This document shows, piece after piece, positions 38,853 through 49,359 of a stretch of 64,000 nt of DNA; positions within the stretch are counted from its first letter, which is position 1, and each line of letters begins with the position of its first letter. This DNA comes from Mycobacterium sp. SMC-4. GTDB taxonomy: Bacteria > Actinomycetota > Actinomycetes > Mycobacteriales > Mycobacteriaceae. The notes below the pieces were generated by a model that searched no databases, had not been told where the DNA came from, and saw nothing but the letters and a program-made list of their open reading frames with translations. Where the stretch lies: positions 4,898,001 through 4,962,000 of the forward strand of contig NZ_CP079869.1 in assembly GCF_025263265.1 (NCBI RefSeq), written 5' to 3'. The position numbers and the translations under genes are program-made.

Positions 38853-41189
38853 TCAGTCCCGGCGAGGCGCGTCGTTACGTCCGTTGTCCCGACCGTTGTC
38901 TCGACCGTTTTCTTGGCCCTGCTCCTGCTGACCGGGATGCGGATGCGGCTGGTAGGGCGGATAGTACGGTGCCGGCGCACCCTGCCACCCCGACGGCGGA
39001 TACCAGTACCCCGGCGGCTGCTGATGCTGCGGCTGGTGTTGTGGCTGTTGCTGCTGAGGATGCGGCTGGGGCTGCTGATTCTGCGGTGGCGGCGGCCACC
39101 CCGGTGCATGCCAGCCGGCCGGAGCGCCGTAATCGGGCTGGGTCGGGCCGGCCGGGGCGCCATTGGTGCCGGCATGGGTGCCGTTCGTTCCGCTCGTCTC
39201 GCCGGCGGCTTGTGATGCCTGTGCAATCGCGGTCTTGAACGCCGGCTCGGGCACCGGTTTGGGCCAGGGTTCGCCACGCTCGATGGCCAGCTCGCCCGGT
39301 GTCTTGATGGGCGGCTTGTCCGACGGGATCCGGCCACCGAAGTCGTCGAACATGGTCAACCGTGGCCGCTTCTTGACCTCGGAGAAGATCGCCTCGAGCT
39401 CGTTGCGGTGCAGCGTCTCCTTTTCCAGGAGCTGACCGGCCAGCGTGTCGAGCACGTCGCGGTACTCGGTCAGGATCTCCCACGCCTCGGTGTGGGCGGC
39501 CTCGATCAGCTTGCGGATCTCGTCGTCGATGTCGCGGGCGACTTCGTGGCTGTAATCGGCCTGGGTGCCCATCGTGCGACCCAGGAACGGGTCACCGTGT
39601 TCGGTGCCGTAACGCACCGCGCCGAGCTTGGAGCTCATGCCGTATTCGGTGACCATCGCGCGGGCGATCTTGGTGGCTTGCTCGATATCGGACACCGCGC
39701 CGGTGGTGGGCTCGCGGAACACCAGTTCCTCGGCGGCACGTCCACCCATCGCGAAGACCAGTCGGGCGATCATCTCCGAGCGGGTCATCAGGCCCTTGTC
39801 GTCCTCGGGGACGGCCACCGCGTGCCCGCCGGTACGGCCGCGGGCCAAAATCGTCACCTTGTAGATCGGCTCGATGTCGGGCATCGCCCAGGCGGCCAGG
39901 GTGTGGCCGCCCTCGTGATAGGCGGTGATCTTCTTTTCCTGCTCGCTGATGATGCGGCTCTTTCGGCGTGGCCCGCCGACCACCCGGTCGACGGCTTCCT
40001 CGAGCGCAGCGTTGGTGATGACGGTGCCGTTCTCGCGAGCGGTCAGCAGCGCGGCCTCGTTGATGACGTTGGACAGGTCGGCGCCCGACATGCCCACCGT
40101 GCGCTTGGCCAGGCCGTCGAGGTCGGCGTCCGGCGCGATCGGCTTGCCCTGCGAATGCACCCGCAGCACCGCGCGCCGACCAGCCAGATCGGGGCTGGAG
40201 ACCGGGATCTGGCGGTCGAAGCGGCCCGGGCGCAACAGCGCCGGGTCGAGGATGTCGGGCCGGTTGGTCGCCGCGATGAGGATGACGCCCTGGCGGTCGC
40301 CGAAGCCGTCCATCTCCACCAACAACTGATTGAGGGTCTGCTCGCGTTCGTCATGGCCGCCGCCCATGCCGGCACCACGTTGGCGGCCGACCGCGTCGAT
40401 CTCGTCGACGAAGATGATGCACGGGCTGTTCTGCTTGGCCTGCTCGAACATGTCGCGCACCCGGGAAGCGCCGACACCGACGAACATCTCGACGAAGTCC
40501 GAACCGGAAATCGTGAAGAACGGCACCCCGGCCTCACCGGCCACCGCACGGGCCAACAGCGTCTTGCCGGTGCCGGGCGGACCGTAGAGCAGCACGCCGC
40601 GCGGGATCTTGGCGCCCAGCGCCTGATACCGGGTCGGGTTCTGCAGAAAGTCCTTGATCTCGTAGAGCTCCTCGACCGCCTCGTCGACACCCGCAACGTC
40701 GGCGAAGGTGGTCTTGGGCATGTCCTTGGAGAGCTGCTTGGCCTTGGACTTGCCGAACCCGAAGCCCATCCGGCCGCCGGACTGCATCCGGGTGAACATC
40801 ACGAACAGCGCGACGAGCAGCAGCAGTGGGAGCATGTAGATCAGCAGGGTGCCGAGCATGCTGCTCTGGTTGACCACCGTGTTGATCTTGGCGTCCTTGG
40901 CCTGCAGCTCCTCGAACAGCGTCACCCCGTACCCGGTCGGGTATTTGGTGATGATCTGGGTGCTGTCGTCGGTGTCCTCGGTGCCGTTCTTGAGGTCCAG
41001 CCGCAGCTGTTGTTCCCGGTCGTCGATCTGGGCGCTGTCGACGTTGTCTCCGGTGATCTGGGCCACCGCGACCGACGTGTCGACCGGGTGGTACCCGCGG
41101 GTGTCGTCGCTGAAGTAGAAGAAAGACCAACCGAGCAACAACACCACGGCGATCACCGTGAGCGTGCGGATCACATTTTTGCGATTCAT
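38853..41189 (-). CDS. ftsH: ATP-dependent zinc metalloprotease FtsH
   Basis: 778-aa membrane AAA+ protease, orthologue of Rv3610c (760 aa). Two transmembrane helices (about 7-27 and 108-130) flank a periplasmic domain. The AAA+ module has Walker A GPPGTGKT near 205 and the SRH region. The protease domain has zinc site HEGGH near 425. The last 130 residues form a tail rich in Pro, Gln, His and Tyr with [13 protein letters not shown] repeats before the C-terminus. ATG 41189 ([11 protein letters not shown]) matches the family. The upstream promoter is not clear. Confidence 0.96.
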   Translation of the reverse strand: MNRKNVIRTLTVIAVVLLLGWSFFYFSDDTRGYHPVDTSVAVAQITGDNVDSAQIDDREQQLRLDLKNGTEDTDDSTQIITKYPTGYGVTLFEELQAKDAKINTVVNQSSMLGTLLIYMLPLLLLVALFVMFTRMQSGGRMGFGFGKSKAKQLSKDMPKTTFADVAGVDEAVEELYEIKDFLQNPTRYQALGAKIPRGVLLYGPPGTGKTLLARAVAGEAGVPFFTISGSDFVEMFVGVGASRVRDMFEQAKQNSPCIIFVDEIDAVGRQRGAGMGGGHDEREQTLNQLLVEMDGFGDRQGVILIAATNRPDILDPALLRPGRFDRQIPVSSPDLAGRRAVLRVHSQGKPIAPDADLDGLAKRTVGMSGADLSNVINEAALLTARENGTVITNAALEEAVDRVVGGPRRKSRIISEQEKKITAYHEGGHTLAAWAMPDIEPIYKVTILARGRTGGHAVAVPEDDKGLMTRSEMIARLVFAMGGRAAEELVFREPTTGAVSDIEQATKIARAMVTEYGMSSKLGAVRYGTEHGDPFLGRTMGTQADYSHEVARDIDDEIRKLIEAAHTEAWEILTEYRDVLDTLAGQLLEKETLHRNELEAIFSEVKKRPRLTMFDDFGGRIPSDKPPIKTPGELAIERGEPWPKPVPEPAFKTAIAQASQAAGETSGTNGTHAGTNGAPAGPTQPDYGAPAGWHAPGWPPPPQNQQPQPHPQQQQPQHQPQHQQPPGYWYPPSGWQGAPAPYYPPYQPHPHPGQQEQGQENGRDNGRDNGRNDAPRRD

Positions 41190-41350
41190 GAGTGAGTGCG
41201 GTTCATCCGATGTGTACAGCCGGCGAGTGGACCCCGCCAACAAATCCTTCCAATCTGCGCAGCTGGAATAGTCAAGGCTACCGCTAGACCAACGTTGCGG
41301 AGTTCCCGACGGTTCAGCCGAGCTGGTTGAGTGGGGTCGTGCGGTCCACG

Positions 41351-42295
41351 ATGGTGCAGACCAACGGTGTCAGGTTGCGGGTGACCGAGGCCGGCCAGCG
41401 CGGAGCCCCGGTGGTGGTGCTCTGCCACGGGTTCCCCGAACTGGCGTTCACCTGGCGCCATCAGATCGACGCGCTGGCGGCCGCGGGCTACCACGTCCTG
41501 GCCCCTGACCAGCGCGGTTACGGTGGATCAGATAAGCCCGAGGCCATCACGGCCTACTCGGTAGACGAGCTGACCGCCGATATCGTCGGGCTGCTCGACT
41601 CGGAGGTCGGCGCTGGCGCCGAGACGGCGGTGCTGGTGGGCCACGACTTCGGGGCGGTGGTGGCCTGGGCGGCGCCGCTGCTGGCGCCGCACCGCTTCCG
41701 CGCGGTGGCGGGTCTGAGCCTGCCGCCGGTGCCGCGACCGAGGATTCCGACCACCCAGGCGTTCCGACGCATCTTCGGCGACGATTTCTTCTACATCCTG
41801 TACTTCCAGCAGCCGGGGCCCGCCGACGCCGAGCTCAACCACGACCCGGCCACCACATTTCGCCGACTGTTCGCCATGGCCGACGGCGCCCCCGCGACCA
41901 CGGTCCCGGCCCGCGACGGCGACGGTCTGCTCGGCCGCATCCCCGAGCCGGGCCGGCTGCCCGACTGGCTGTCCGAGCGCGACTTCGGCGTCTATGTCGA
42001 CGAGTTCACCCGAGGTGGATTCACCGCGCCGCTGAACTGGTACCGCTGCTTCGACCGCAACTGGGAGGTGACCGCCGACCCGCCCGCCAAGACCATCGAG
42101 GTCCCCGCGCTGTTCATCGGCGGCACGGCCGACGTCACGTTGTCCTACACACCGCGCGACCGGGTGCGTGAGGTCGTCACCGGCGACTACCGGGAGGTGA
42201 TGATCGACGGCGCCGGGCATTGGCTCCCCGAGGAACGCCCGCAGGACGTGACACGCCTGCTCATCGAGTTCCTCTCGCAGGTGCCGGCGCGGTGA
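41351..42295 (+). CDS. ephA: Epoxide hydrolase EphA (alpha/beta hydrolase)
   Basis: 314-aa alpha/beta-fold epoxide hydrolase, orthologue of Rv3617. The oxyanion motif is CHGFPE (near residue 27), the nucleophile Asp is in GHDFGAVV (near 97), and the catalytic His is in [11 protein letters not shown] near 287; the lid Tyr residues are in [11 protein letters not shown] and [14 protein letters not shown] 41351 is used; GTG 41339 and TTG 41327 are alternatives, and no leaderless box decides. It is the immediate neighbour of ftsH: the espACD genes found here in M. tuberculosis are absent. Confidence 0.88.
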   Translation: MVQTNGVRLRVTEAGQRGAPVVVLCHGFPELAFTWRHQIDALAAAGYHVLAPDQRGYGGSDKPEAITAYSVDELTADIVGLLDSEVGAGAETAVLVGHDFGAVVAWAAPLLAPHRFRAVAGLSLPPVPRPRIPTTQAFRRIFGDDFFYILYFQQPGPADAELNHDPATTFRRLFAMADGAPATTVPARDGDGLLGRIPEPGRLPDWLSERDFGVYVDEFTRGGFTAPLNWYRCFDRNWEVTADPPAKTIEVPALFIGGTADVTLSYTPRDRVREVVTGDYREVMIDGAGHWLPEERPQDVTRLLIEFLSQVPAR

Positions 42296-42296
42296 C

Positions 42297-42302
42297 TAGT
42301 GT
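42297..42302 (+). promoter_or_regulatory. -10 element of the SIMPL lipoprotein gene (leaderless)
   Basis: TAGTGT, 6 nt before ATG 42309. It begins just after the ephA stop codon. Confidence 0.5.
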
Positions 42303-42308
42303 GCTGGC

Positions 42309-43037
42309 ATGCCGATCGCAGCGCCCGCGAACAAAGCCTGGCTCATCGCCGCCGCCGGACTACTGGCCGCCGCCCTGACCGCCTGCGACGCGCAGTCCGG
42401 GCCGACACTGCAGCCCGGTCCGGATGCCCGGCAGGTGACGGTGGTCGGGGCCGGGCAGGTTCAGGGCACACCGGACACCCTGACCGTCAGCGCGTCGACG
42501 GAGTCACTGGCCCAGGACGCCACGGCGGCGATGAACCAGACCAACGAGATCGCCCAGCAGGTCATCGACGCGCTCGTCGAACTGGGCGTCGACCGCCAGG
42601 ACCTGTCCACCACCGAGGCCAGCCTGCAGCCGCAGTTCGGTCCGGAAGACAACACCATCACCGCGTACCGCGCCACCAACTCGATCAACATCACCATCCG
42701 CGACCTCGAACAGGCGTCCGACGCCATCGGGCTGGTGGTCAGCACCGGCGGCAACGCCGCCCGGGTCAACTCGATCAGCTACTCCATCGAGGACGATTCG
42801 CAGCTGGTCCGCGATGCCCGAACCCGCGCCTTCGAGGACGCCCAGGACCGCGCCGACCAGTACGCGCAGCTCTCCGGCCTGAACCTGGGCAACGTGATCT
42901 CGATCTCCGAGTCCGCCGGCCCGACCCCGCCGATACCGATGCCCGGCTCGCCGCGCGCGCTGGAGGCCGCCGTGCCGCTGGAACCCGGTCAGCAGACCGT
43001 CGGCTTCTCGGTGACCGTCGTCTGGGAGCTCACCTGA
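42309..43037 (+). CDS. SIMPL (DUF541) domain lipoprotein
   Basis: 242-aa predicted lipoprotein. The signal peptide ends at lipobox LTAC (Cys near residue 26). The mature protein is a SIMPL/DUF541 domain beginning VTVVGAGQVQGTPDTLTVSAS, a family with oligomeric cage-forming members but no assigned activity. The C-terminus carries the second conserved beta-strand block (QTVGFSVTVVWEL). ATG 42309 is set by the -10 box. The stop abuts that of the convergent molybdoenzyme gene. Confidence 0.82.
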   Translation: MPIAAPANKAWLIAAAGLLAAALTACDAQSGPTLQPGPDARQVTVVGAGQVQGTPDTLTVSASTESLAQDATAAMNQTNEIAQQVIDALVELGVDRQDLSTTEASLQPQFGPEDNTITAYRATNSINITIRDLEQASDAIGLVVSTGGNAARVNSISYSIEDDSQLVRDARTRAFEDAQDRADQYAQLSGLNLGNVISISESAGPTPPIPMPGSPRALEAAVPLEPGQQTVGFSVTVVWELT

Positions 43038-45257
43038 TCAGCTGACCGGCTCCAGCAGCACCGGGATGCCGTTGAGCACCGCGGTGCCCGACAGCGGGTC
43101 CAGTACCGAACCGTCGTTGAGCTGATTGGCGTTGACGCCCGGCTCGGCCGCGGCCACCCGCTGGCCGGTCCCGTCGCGGTCATGTCCCCAGCCGTGCGGC
43201 AGCGACGTCACACCGCGGCGCAGCCCGTCGTCGAGTTCCACGGGCACCACCAGCTCTCCGCCCGGGCCCTTCACCCGGACGGTGTCGCTGATGCCCAGTT
43301 CGGCGGCGTCGTCGGGGTGGATGCGCAGCGTGCACCGGTTGGTGCCGCCGGCCAGCGCGGGCAGGTTGTGCATCCAGCTGTTGTTCGAGCGCAGGTGCCG
43401 CCGCCCGATCAGCACGAACCCATCGGTGCGCCGGTCCAGCGCCTCGCGCAACCGTGCCGCGTCGGCGATCAGCGGATCGGGCGCGAGTTCGATTCGGCCG
43501 GAGGGGGTTCGCAGCACCTCGGTCACGCGCGGCTGTAGCGGGCCCAGGTCGATGCCGTGCGGTGCGGCTTTGAGCATGGCCAACGTCAACCCGTCCGGCC
43601 GGGCGCCGAACGCGTCACCGTAGGCACCGAGCCGCAGCATCATGTCGAGGCGACGCTCGTACCCGGGCCCCGGTTCCAGCATCGCGGTCAGCTCGTCGAC
43701 CGACCGACCGGCCACCGGTGAGTGCGGGTCGGCGGTCTCCTTGGCCAGTGTCGACGCGATGACCTGATCATCGACCAGCGCCGGATCACCGTCGGCGCCG
43801 ACCCCGGAGAGGATCAGCGCGATACGCGACAACAGCTCGGCCTCGTCGGGCCGACCGGACGGCGGCAGCACCGGCGGCGAGTAGCGGGCGTTGTTGCGCA
43901 CCGCCAGGCCGTTGAGCGCCAGATCGAAATGGGCGGCGCGCGACGGCGGAGGCGGGGGCAGGATGACGTCGGCGTGCCGGGTCGTCTCGTTGAGGTAGGG
44001 GTCGACGCTGAGCATGAAGTCCAGGCCGGCCAGCGCCCGGTCGAGGCGCTCGCCGTCGGGCGCGGACAGCACCGGATTGCCCGCGATGGTGACGACCGCC
44101 CTGATCTGTCCCTCGCCGGGGGTTTCGATCTCCTCGGCCAGCGCCGCGGCCGGAAACTCCGACAGCGCTTCGGGATAACCCGAGACGCGGCTGTGCCAGC
44201 GCCCGGTCACGAAACCGCGCCCGGGTTTGGGTGGCCGGGGCGCCGGCGCGACCGGCGACAGCGGGAACATCACCCCGCCGGGCCGGTCGAGGTTTCCGGT
44301 CAGGACGTTCACCACGTCGACCAGCCAACTGCCCAGAGTGCCGAATTCGACCGTGGACGTCCCGATCCGGCCATACACCGCAGCCGACGGCGCCGCGGCG
44401 ATCTCGCGGGCCAACGACCGGATCTCGGCAGCGGGCACGCCGCAGTAATCGGCCACCCCCGCGGGGGCGAAGTCGGCAGCCAGCATTCGCACCCGCTCGA
44501 CACCGTTGACCTGCTCGGCGACCGCGCCGAGCTGCACGAGGTCCTCGTCGAACAGCGTGTGCACCACCCCCAGCAACAGCGCAGCGTCGGTGCCCGGACG
44601 CGGGGCCAGGTGCCGGTCGGCGATCTCGGCGGTCCGGGTGCGGGCCGGGTCGATGACAACCAGCCGGCCACCCCGCTTGCGCAGCGCGCGCAGCTTGCCG
44701 GGAAAGTCGGGCGCGGTGGTCACGCTGCCGTTGGAGACCAGCGGATTGGCGCCGATCACCACCAGGTAGTCGGTGCGGTCCAGGTCGGGGACGGTGAACG
44801 CGACCGGATTGCCGAACATCAGACCCAGCGCCACGTGCTTGGGCATCTGATCCAGCGTGCTGGCCGAGAACAGCTGCCGGGTGCCCAGCGCCTTGACCAC
44901 CAGCGGGGCGTAGAGTCCGCCGGCGACGGTGTGGGCGTTCGGATTGCCCAGGTAGACCCCGACCGAGGTGCCGCCGTGCTCGGCGACGACAGCGCCCAGG
45001 CCGGTGGCGACCGCGGCGAATGCTTCGTCCCAACCCACCTCGGTGAGCACGCCGCCACGCCGCACCAGCGGGGCTCTCAACCGGTCGGGATCGTTGTCGA
45101 GCTCGGGAAAGCTCGCCCCCTTCGGACAGATGAAGCCGGCGCTGAACACGTCGTCGCGGTCACCGCGGGCGGCGGTGACCCGGCCGTCCTGGACCGTCAA
45201 CGACAGCCCACACGTCGCTTCACACAGCGGACAGATCCTCAGCGCAGTAGCGACCAT
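43038..45257 (-). CDS. Molybdopterin-dependent oxidoreductase (formate-dehydrogenase-like)
   Basis: 739-aa cytosolic DMSO-reductase-family protein. The N-terminal 4Fe-4S site is C-x2-C-x3-C (CPLCEATC) with the fourth Cys in FICPKG. The central molybdopterin region includes YLGNPNAHT, VIGANPLVSNG and ILPPPPPSR. The C-terminal cap (about 615-739) has the family RSNNSWMHN and HPDDAAELGI. At the position where Mo is bound by Cys, Sec or Ser in relatives, I see STLDQMPKH, so the ligand is probably Ser but is uncertain. No Tat signal or partner subunit is present. The substrate is unknown. Confidence 0.8.
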   Translation of the reverse strand: MVATALRICPLCEATCGLSLTVQDGRVTAARGDRDDVFSAGFICPKGASFPELDNDPDRLRAPLVRRGGVLTEVGWDEAFAAVATGLGAVVAEHGGTSVGVYLGNPNAHTVAGGLYAPLVVKALGTRQLFSASTLDQMPKHVALGLMFGNPVAFTVPDLDRTDYLVVIGANPLVSNGSVTTAPDFPGKLRALRKRGGRLVVIDPARTRTAEIADRHLAPRPGTDAALLLGVVHTLFDEDLVQLGAVAEQVNGVERVRMLAADFAPAGVADYCGVPAAEIRSLAREIAAAPSAAVYGRIGTSTVEFGTLGSWLVDVVNVLTGNLDRPGGVMFPLSPVAPAPRPPKPGRGFVTGRWHSRVSGYPEALSEFPAAALAEEIETPGEGQIRAVVTIAGNPVLSAPDGERLDRALAGLDFMLSVDPYLNETTRHADVILPPPPPSRAAHFDLALNGLAVRNNARYSPPVLPPSGRPDEAELLSRIALILSGVGADGDPALVDDQVIASTLAKETADPHSPVAGRSVDELTAMLEPGPGYERRLDMMLRLGAYGDAFGARPDGLTLAMLKAAPHGIDLGPLQPRVTEVLRTPSGRIELAPDPLIADAARLREALDRRTDGFVLIGRRHLRSNNSWMHNLPALAGGTNRCTLRIHPDDAAELGISDTVRVKGPGGELVVPVELDDGLRRGVTSLPHGWGHDRDGTGQRVAAAEPGVNANQLNDGSVLDPLSGTAVLNGIPVLLEPVS

Positions 45258-45275
45258 GACCGCATTCTGCGCCCG

Positions 45276-45863
45276 TCAGCCGTGTTCGTACACCTTGGGC
45301 TCGAGGGTGCCGATGAACGGCAGGTCGCGGTAGCGCTCGGCGTAATCGAGGCCGTAACCGACGACGAACTCGTTGGGGATGTCGAAGCCGACATAGGTGA
45401 TGTCGACGTCGGCGCGCACCGCTTCGGGCTTGCGCAGCAGAGTGCATACGCGCAGCGAGCGCGGATTGCGGGTCGCCAGATTGCGCAGCAGCCACGACAG
45501 CGTCAGGCCGGAGTCGACGATGTCCTCGACGATCAACACGTCGCGGTCACTGATGTCGCGGTCGAGGTCTTTGAGGATGCGTACCACCCCCGACGACGAC
45601 GTCGACGACCCGTAGGAGCTGACCGCCATGAACTCCAGTTGCGTCGGCAGCGGGATGGCGCGCGCCAGATCGGTGACGAACATGACCGCGCCCTTGAGGA
45701 CGGTGATCAGCAGCAGGTCCTGACCGCCGTCATCGTTGACCGCGGCGCGGTATTCGTCGGCGATCTGCACGGCGAGTTCGGCGGTTTTCGTGCGAATCTG
45801 CTCTTCGGACAGCAAAACCGACTTGATGTCCCCGGGATACATTTCCGCAGCAGGCGCAGGCAC
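45276..45863 (-). CDS. hpt: Hypoxanthine phosphoribosyltransferase
   Basis: 195-aa purine-salvage enzyme, orthologue of Rv3624c. The PRPP-binding motif is [14 protein letters not shown] (near residue 112), the flexible loop [11 protein letters not shown] is intact, and the purine-binding [13 protein letters not shown] lies near 164. GTG 45863 is preferred over GTG 45869 because a TACGCT -10 box lies exactly 6 nt before it and 0 nt before the longer start. It is downstream of tilS by 31 nt. Confidence 0.93.
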   Translation of the reverse strand: MPAPAAEMYPGDIKSVLLSEEQIRTKTAELAVQIADEYRAAVNDDGGQDLLLITVLKGAVMFVTDLARAIPLPTQLEFMAVSSYGSSTSSSGVVRILKDLDRDISDRDVLIVEDIVDSGLTLSWLLRNLATRNPRSLRVCTLLRKPEAVRADVDITYVGFDIPNEFVVGYGLDYAERYRDLPFIGTLEPKVYEHG

Positions 45864-45869
45864 GTCCAC

Positions 45870-45875
45870 AGCGTA
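45870..45875 (-). promoter_or_regulatory. -10 element of hpt (leaderless)
   Basis: TACGCT on the minus strand, 6 nt before GTG 45863. Confidence 0.5.
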
Positions 45876-45894
45876 GCCGGGGCGGGTCGGGGCC

Positions 45895-46851
45895 TCAGAC
45901 AGGCTCGGTGTGCAGCCCTAGCGTCGCGCCCTGCCGGCCGGCGAACAGTCGTTGCCGAGGGCCACCGCCGGGCACAGCCACCGCGCCCTGGCCACGCCAT
46001 CCGGTGATCAGCTCCTCGACGGCCCGGATGTGCTTGTCGGTCAATCCGCTGGCGCCGTAGGACAACAGCCATCCGCGCAGCACCCGGCGCCGTACCGCTC
46101 CGGGCAGCGCGGCCAGCGCCGCCACGTCCGGGTGCCGGCCGAGGTCGGCCAGGGCGGTCCCCGCGATCGCGTCGAGTGCATCGTTGTCCTCGCGCAGCGC
46201 GGTGGCGGTGCGGGCCAGTGCCTCCGCGACCCCGCCGGCCAGCACGTCCTCGAGCAGCGGCAGCACCTCGGTGCGCAATCGCACCCGGGTGTAGCGCGGA
46301 TCGCTGTTGTGCGGGTCGTCCCACGGGGTCAACCCGGCCTCGGTGCATGCGGTGCGCGTCAGCGCGCGGCGTACCCCCAGCAACGGCCGACACCACGGCG
46401 GATCCAGCGGGCGCATCCCGGCGATCGAGCGGGCACCCGAACCGCGACCCAGTCCGAGCAGCACCGTCTCGGCCTGGTCGTCGAGGGTGTGCGCCAGCAG
46501 CACGGGCCGGCCCGCGCGAGCCCGATCGAGTGCGTCGTAGCGCGCGGTCCGGGCAGCCGCTTCGGGACCGCCCCGTTCGCCGACCTGCACTGTGATGATC
46601 TGTGCCGCAACGCATCCAGCTTCGACGGCTTGGCTGTGCGCGGTCGCGGCGACGGTCGCTGAACCCGGCTGCAGGCCGTGGTCGACGATCAGTGCGGTGG
46701 TGGGCCGCACACCAGCCGCGGCCACCGTCAGTGCCAGTGAGTCCGCGCCGCCGGACAGCGCGACGCACCACGGACCCGGGTCGAGTCGACGATCGCGCGC
46801 GAACCGCGCGACCGCATCGCGCACCTGCGCTACAGCACCCGGTCGATCCAT
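45895..46851 (-). CDS. tilS: tRNA(Ile)-lysidine synthetase TilS
   Basis: 318-aa N-type ATP pyrophosphatase that changes C34 of tRNA-Ile2 to lysidine so that it reads AUA. The P-loop is LSGGADS (near residue 33). [19 protein letters not shown] is the second family block, and PLLGVRR follows. The C-terminal part (about 210-318) is shorter than in E. coli, as usual for actinobacteria. ATG 46851 lies 22 nt inside the preceding metalloprotease gene. Confidence 0.93.
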   Translation of the reverse strand: MDRPGAVAQVRDAVARFARDRRLDPGPWCVALSGGADSLALTVAAAGVRPTTALIVDHGLQPGSATVAATAHSQAVEAGCVAAQIITVQVGERGGPEAAARTARYDALDRARAGRPVLLAHTLDDQAETVLLGLGRGSGARSIAGMRPLDPPWCRPLLGVRRALTRTACTEAGLTPWDDPHNSDPRYTRVRLRTEVLPLLEDVLAGGVAEALARTATALREDNDALDAIAGTALADLGRHPDVAALAALPGAVRRRVLRGWLLSYGASGLTDKHIRAVEELITGWRGQGAVAVPGGGPRQRLFAGRQGATLGLHTEPV

Positions 46852-47894
46852 CGCTGCGGCTCGTCGATCTCGGCGGGGCGCGGCAAAGTCTGGGCATCGG
46901 TCCACACGGCGTTGAACCGCGTCATCCCGACCTTGCCGACGACCTCGTCGACGAAGGCCTTGCCACGGGTGTATTGGCTCATCTTCGCGTCGATGCCCAG
47001 CAGCGCCCGCACCACCCGTTGCAGCGGGGACTGTTTGCGCTGGCGACGCTGGTCGAAGCGGGCCCGGATGGTGGACACCGTAGGCACCACCGCCGGCCCC
47101 ACCGCGTCCATCACGTGTTCGGCGTGGCCCTCCAGCAGTGTGCCCAGCACCAGCAGCGAATCGAGCGCCGCGCGCTGCGGTTCGGACTGCACGGCCCGCA
47201 GCAGACCCAGCACTCCCTTCGAATCCGGCTCTGCCGCAGCTGAATTACTGCTTCGACTGCGCACGTACTCGCCGAGCCGCGACACCACCTGGGTCAGGTC
47301 GTCGCTGGCGTCCTCGGTCAGCACCGCCAGCGCATCGGACATGTGATCGGCCAACCAGGGGTTGGCGCGGAACTGCACCCGGTGGGTGACTTCGTGCAGG
47401 CACACCCACATCCGGAAATCCGCAGGCCGCACCCGCAGCTGCCGCTCCACTGCGATCACGTTGGGATACACCAGCAACAACGCTCCCCCGCCGGACGCGA
47501 ACGGATCGTACTGGCCCAGAATCCCCGACGACACGAAAGCCAGCACCGCTGCGGTCTGCGCGCCGGCGATCCGGCCACTGATCATCCGCGGCTTGACCTC
47601 GGCGTCCTCACCGCCCCCGGTCATCACTTTCATCGAACGGGTGGCCGCGCGAATCCACTCTGGCCGGTTGAGGATTCGCGCCTCGGGGATCTCACCACCT
47701 TCGATGAGTCCGGTGACTTCGCGCACTGGGATCTCGGCCGCCCGGGCGGACTCGGTGAGCTGTTCGATCGACTGCCGACGGGTGTAGTCGGTGGCCGGCG
47801 GCTCCGGACGGGCCAGCTTCCCGCCCAGCGTGGCGGCCAGCTCCCAGTCGACGGCACGTCCGACAGCCAAAGATGCTCGGGCTGAGCCGCTCAC
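46830..47894 (-). CDS. Zinc-dependent metalloprotease (Rv3626c type, DUF2342)
   Basis: 354-aa protein of the actinobacterial DUF2342/zincin family. The active site HExxH is LHEVTHRVQF near residue 183. A downstream Glu in TLLEGHAEHVMD (near 275) is the probable third ligand. The sequence is otherwise helical, without a signal peptide. GTG 47894 overlaps the dacB stop (GTGA); GTG 47903 is the longer alternative. Its physiological substrate is unknown. Confidence 0.83.
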   Translation of the reverse strand: MSGSARASLAVGRAVDWELAATLGGKLARPEPPATDYTRRQSIEQLTESARAAEIPVREVTGLIEGGEIPEARILNRPEWIRAATRSMKVMTGGGEDAEVKPRMISGRIAGAQTAAVLAFVSSGILGQYDPFASGGGALLLVYPNVIAVERQLRVRPADFRMWVCLHEVTHRVQFRANPWLADHMSDALAVLTEDASDDLTQVVSRLGEYVRSRSSNSAAAEPDSKGVLGLLRAVQSEPQRAALDSLLVLGTLLEGHAEHVMDAVGPAVVPTVSTIRARFDQRRQRKQSPLQRVVRALLGIDAKMSQYTRGKAFVDEVVGKVGMTRFNAVWTDAQTLPRPAEIDEPQRWIDRVL

Positions 47895-49261
47895 GTGCGG
47901 CACCCGCAGGACCGCAGCGTCGCGGCGAAGGCATCCAGCGCGGTTCGCCCGGTGGGTCCGGCATCGTTGGACAGCAGCGCGAAGGTCAGTACCCGCCCGT
48001 CGGAGTCGGTGACGATGCCCGCCAACGAGTTGGTTCCGGTCAGTGACCCGGTCTTGGCGCGCAGGTATCCGACCGCGGCGCGCCCCTGATCGGTGTCGTG
48101 GTAGCGGTAGGACAGCGTGCCGCTGCCGCCGGCGATCGGCAGCAGATCGACCAGCGGCCGAAGCTCGGGCACCTCGGTGCCCGCAGCGGCCTGGTTCACC
48201 TCGTCGAGTGTCGCGGCGGTCAGCCGGTCATCTACCGAGAGCCCGCTGGAGTCGAACAATCTGGCCCCGGTGGTGTCGATGCCGGCCTTGTCCAGCGTGG
48301 CCAGCACCGCCTCGGCGGCACCGTCGAAGCTCTGCGGCCTGCCCGACGCGTCGGCGACCTCGCGTCCGATCGACTCGGCCATCACGTTGTCGGAGAAGTT
48401 CATCATTTCCCGTAACCGCTGCATCAGCGGTGGCGACTGCACCGAGGCGATCTCGCGGCCCTGCGCCACCGTGGGCAGCACCCGCACGGTCTGCGGATCC
48501 ACCTGCAACGCCGTGGCCAGCGCCCGGCCGGCATCCAGCGCCGGGGTCTTGGACCGGCGGGACTCGACGCTGACCGGCTGGGTGCGGCCGCCGTCGAGCA
48601 TCACCGACTCGATCGGCGCGATGTCGCCGCCGTCGATGTCCAGGGCGTCCCAACCGACCGCCATCGACGGGCCCCGGTAGGCGCTGATGTCGACCTGCAC
48701 GGTCTGGACGGTGACGCCGCTGCGCCGCACCTGATCGGCCAGATCGACGATGCGCGCCGCGTCGCGGTACCAGGTGTCCTCGCCGCGGGGCGCCGCCGAC
48801 AATGTCGGGTCGCCACCACCGACCAGCACGATGACGCCCGGCGACGGAGTGATCACACGCGTGGTCAACCGGTCCTCGCGATGCAAGGCCAGCAGCGCCG
48901 CCGCGGCGGTGAGCGTCTTGTTCGTCGAGGCCGGCTGCATCGGGATCTGCGCCCCCTGCTCCCAGAGCACCTCGCCGCTCATCGCGTCGGCGATACGGCC
49001 GGTGAACATTCCGAGGTTCGGGTCGGCCAGCACCGGGGCCAGCGCAGCCGCCAGACCGCGCCGGGTCGGCATGGCCGACGTGTCGGTCACCGGGACGACT
49101 CCGGGCTGCGCAGACGCCGGGGCCGGCGCGGGTGGCACCGCGATCTGCTCGCCGGACTGGCGGGCGGCCAGCACAGAGGCAGCGGTGACCACGGTGACCA
49201 GCAGCACAACTGCCAGGCCGAGAATCACGAAGGTGGAACGTCGCCACCGAGTGGGCCGCAT
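47891..49261 (-). CDS. dacB: D-alanyl-D-alanine carboxypeptidase/endopeptidase (PBP4 type)
   Basis: 456-aa cell-wall enzyme of the PBP4/class C group, orthologue of Rv3627c. One N-terminal transmembrane anchor (about 12-33) is followed by a Pro/Ala linker. Catalytic motifs are SxxK as STNK near residue 112, SxN as SDN near 292, and KTG as AKTGS near 406. ATG 49261 is set by the -10 box 7 nt upstream. It heads the dacB-metalloprotease-tilS-hpt run. Confidence 0.92.
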   Translation of the reverse strand: MRPTRWRRSTFVILGLAVVLLVTVVTAASVLAARQSGEQIAVPPAPAPASAQPGVVPVTDTSAMPTRRGLAAALAPVLADPNLGMFTGRIADAMSGEVLWEQGAQIPMQPASTNKTLTAAAALLALHREDRLTTRVITPSPGVIVLVGGGDPTLSAAPRGEDTWYRDAARIVDLADQVRRSGVTVQTVQVDISAYRGPSMAVGWDALDIDGGDIAPIESVMLDGGRTQPVSVESRRSKTPALDAGRALATALQVDPQTVRVLPTVAQGREIASVQSPPLMQRLREMMNFSDNVMAESIGREVADASGRPQSFDGAAEAVLATLDKAGIDTTGARLFDSSGLSVDDRLTAATLDEVNQAAAGTEVPELRPLVDLLPIAGGSGTLSYRYHDTDQGRAAVGYLRAKTGSLTGTNSLAGIVTDSDGRVLTFALLSNDAGPTGRTALDAFAATLRSCGCRT

Positions 49262-49268
49262 GTAGTGC

Positions 49269-49274
49269 AGGGTA
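49269..49274 (-). promoter_or_regulatory. -10 element of dacB (leaderless)
   Basis: TACCCT on the minus strand, 7 nt before ATG 49261. Confidence 0.5.
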
Positions 49275-49283
49275 TCGCTCGAC

Positions 49284-49289
49284 TAGGGT
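49284..49289 (+). promoter_or_regulatory. Candidate -10 element of ppa
   Basis: TAGGGT would give a start near 49297 and a leader of about 60 nt. The leader carries AAGGAG 9 nt before GTG 49360. Confidence 0.4.
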
Positions 49290-49359
49290 TGACCCGCGTG
49301 GTCGGCAGGCGACCCGACGTCCAGTGGAACGCTCAATATCGAATCAAGGAGTCGCGGCG

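Noticed and set aside
39408..41195. A 595-codon open frame antisense to ftsH
   Set aside because: It has no family similarity, lies entirely opposite FtsH with all its motifs, and is the expected GC-driven shadow frame.
43722..46007. A 761-codon open frame antisense to the molybdoenzyme and hpt
   Set aside because: Arg/Gln/Gly-rich shadow composition and no recognisable domain; both sense genes have intact motifs.
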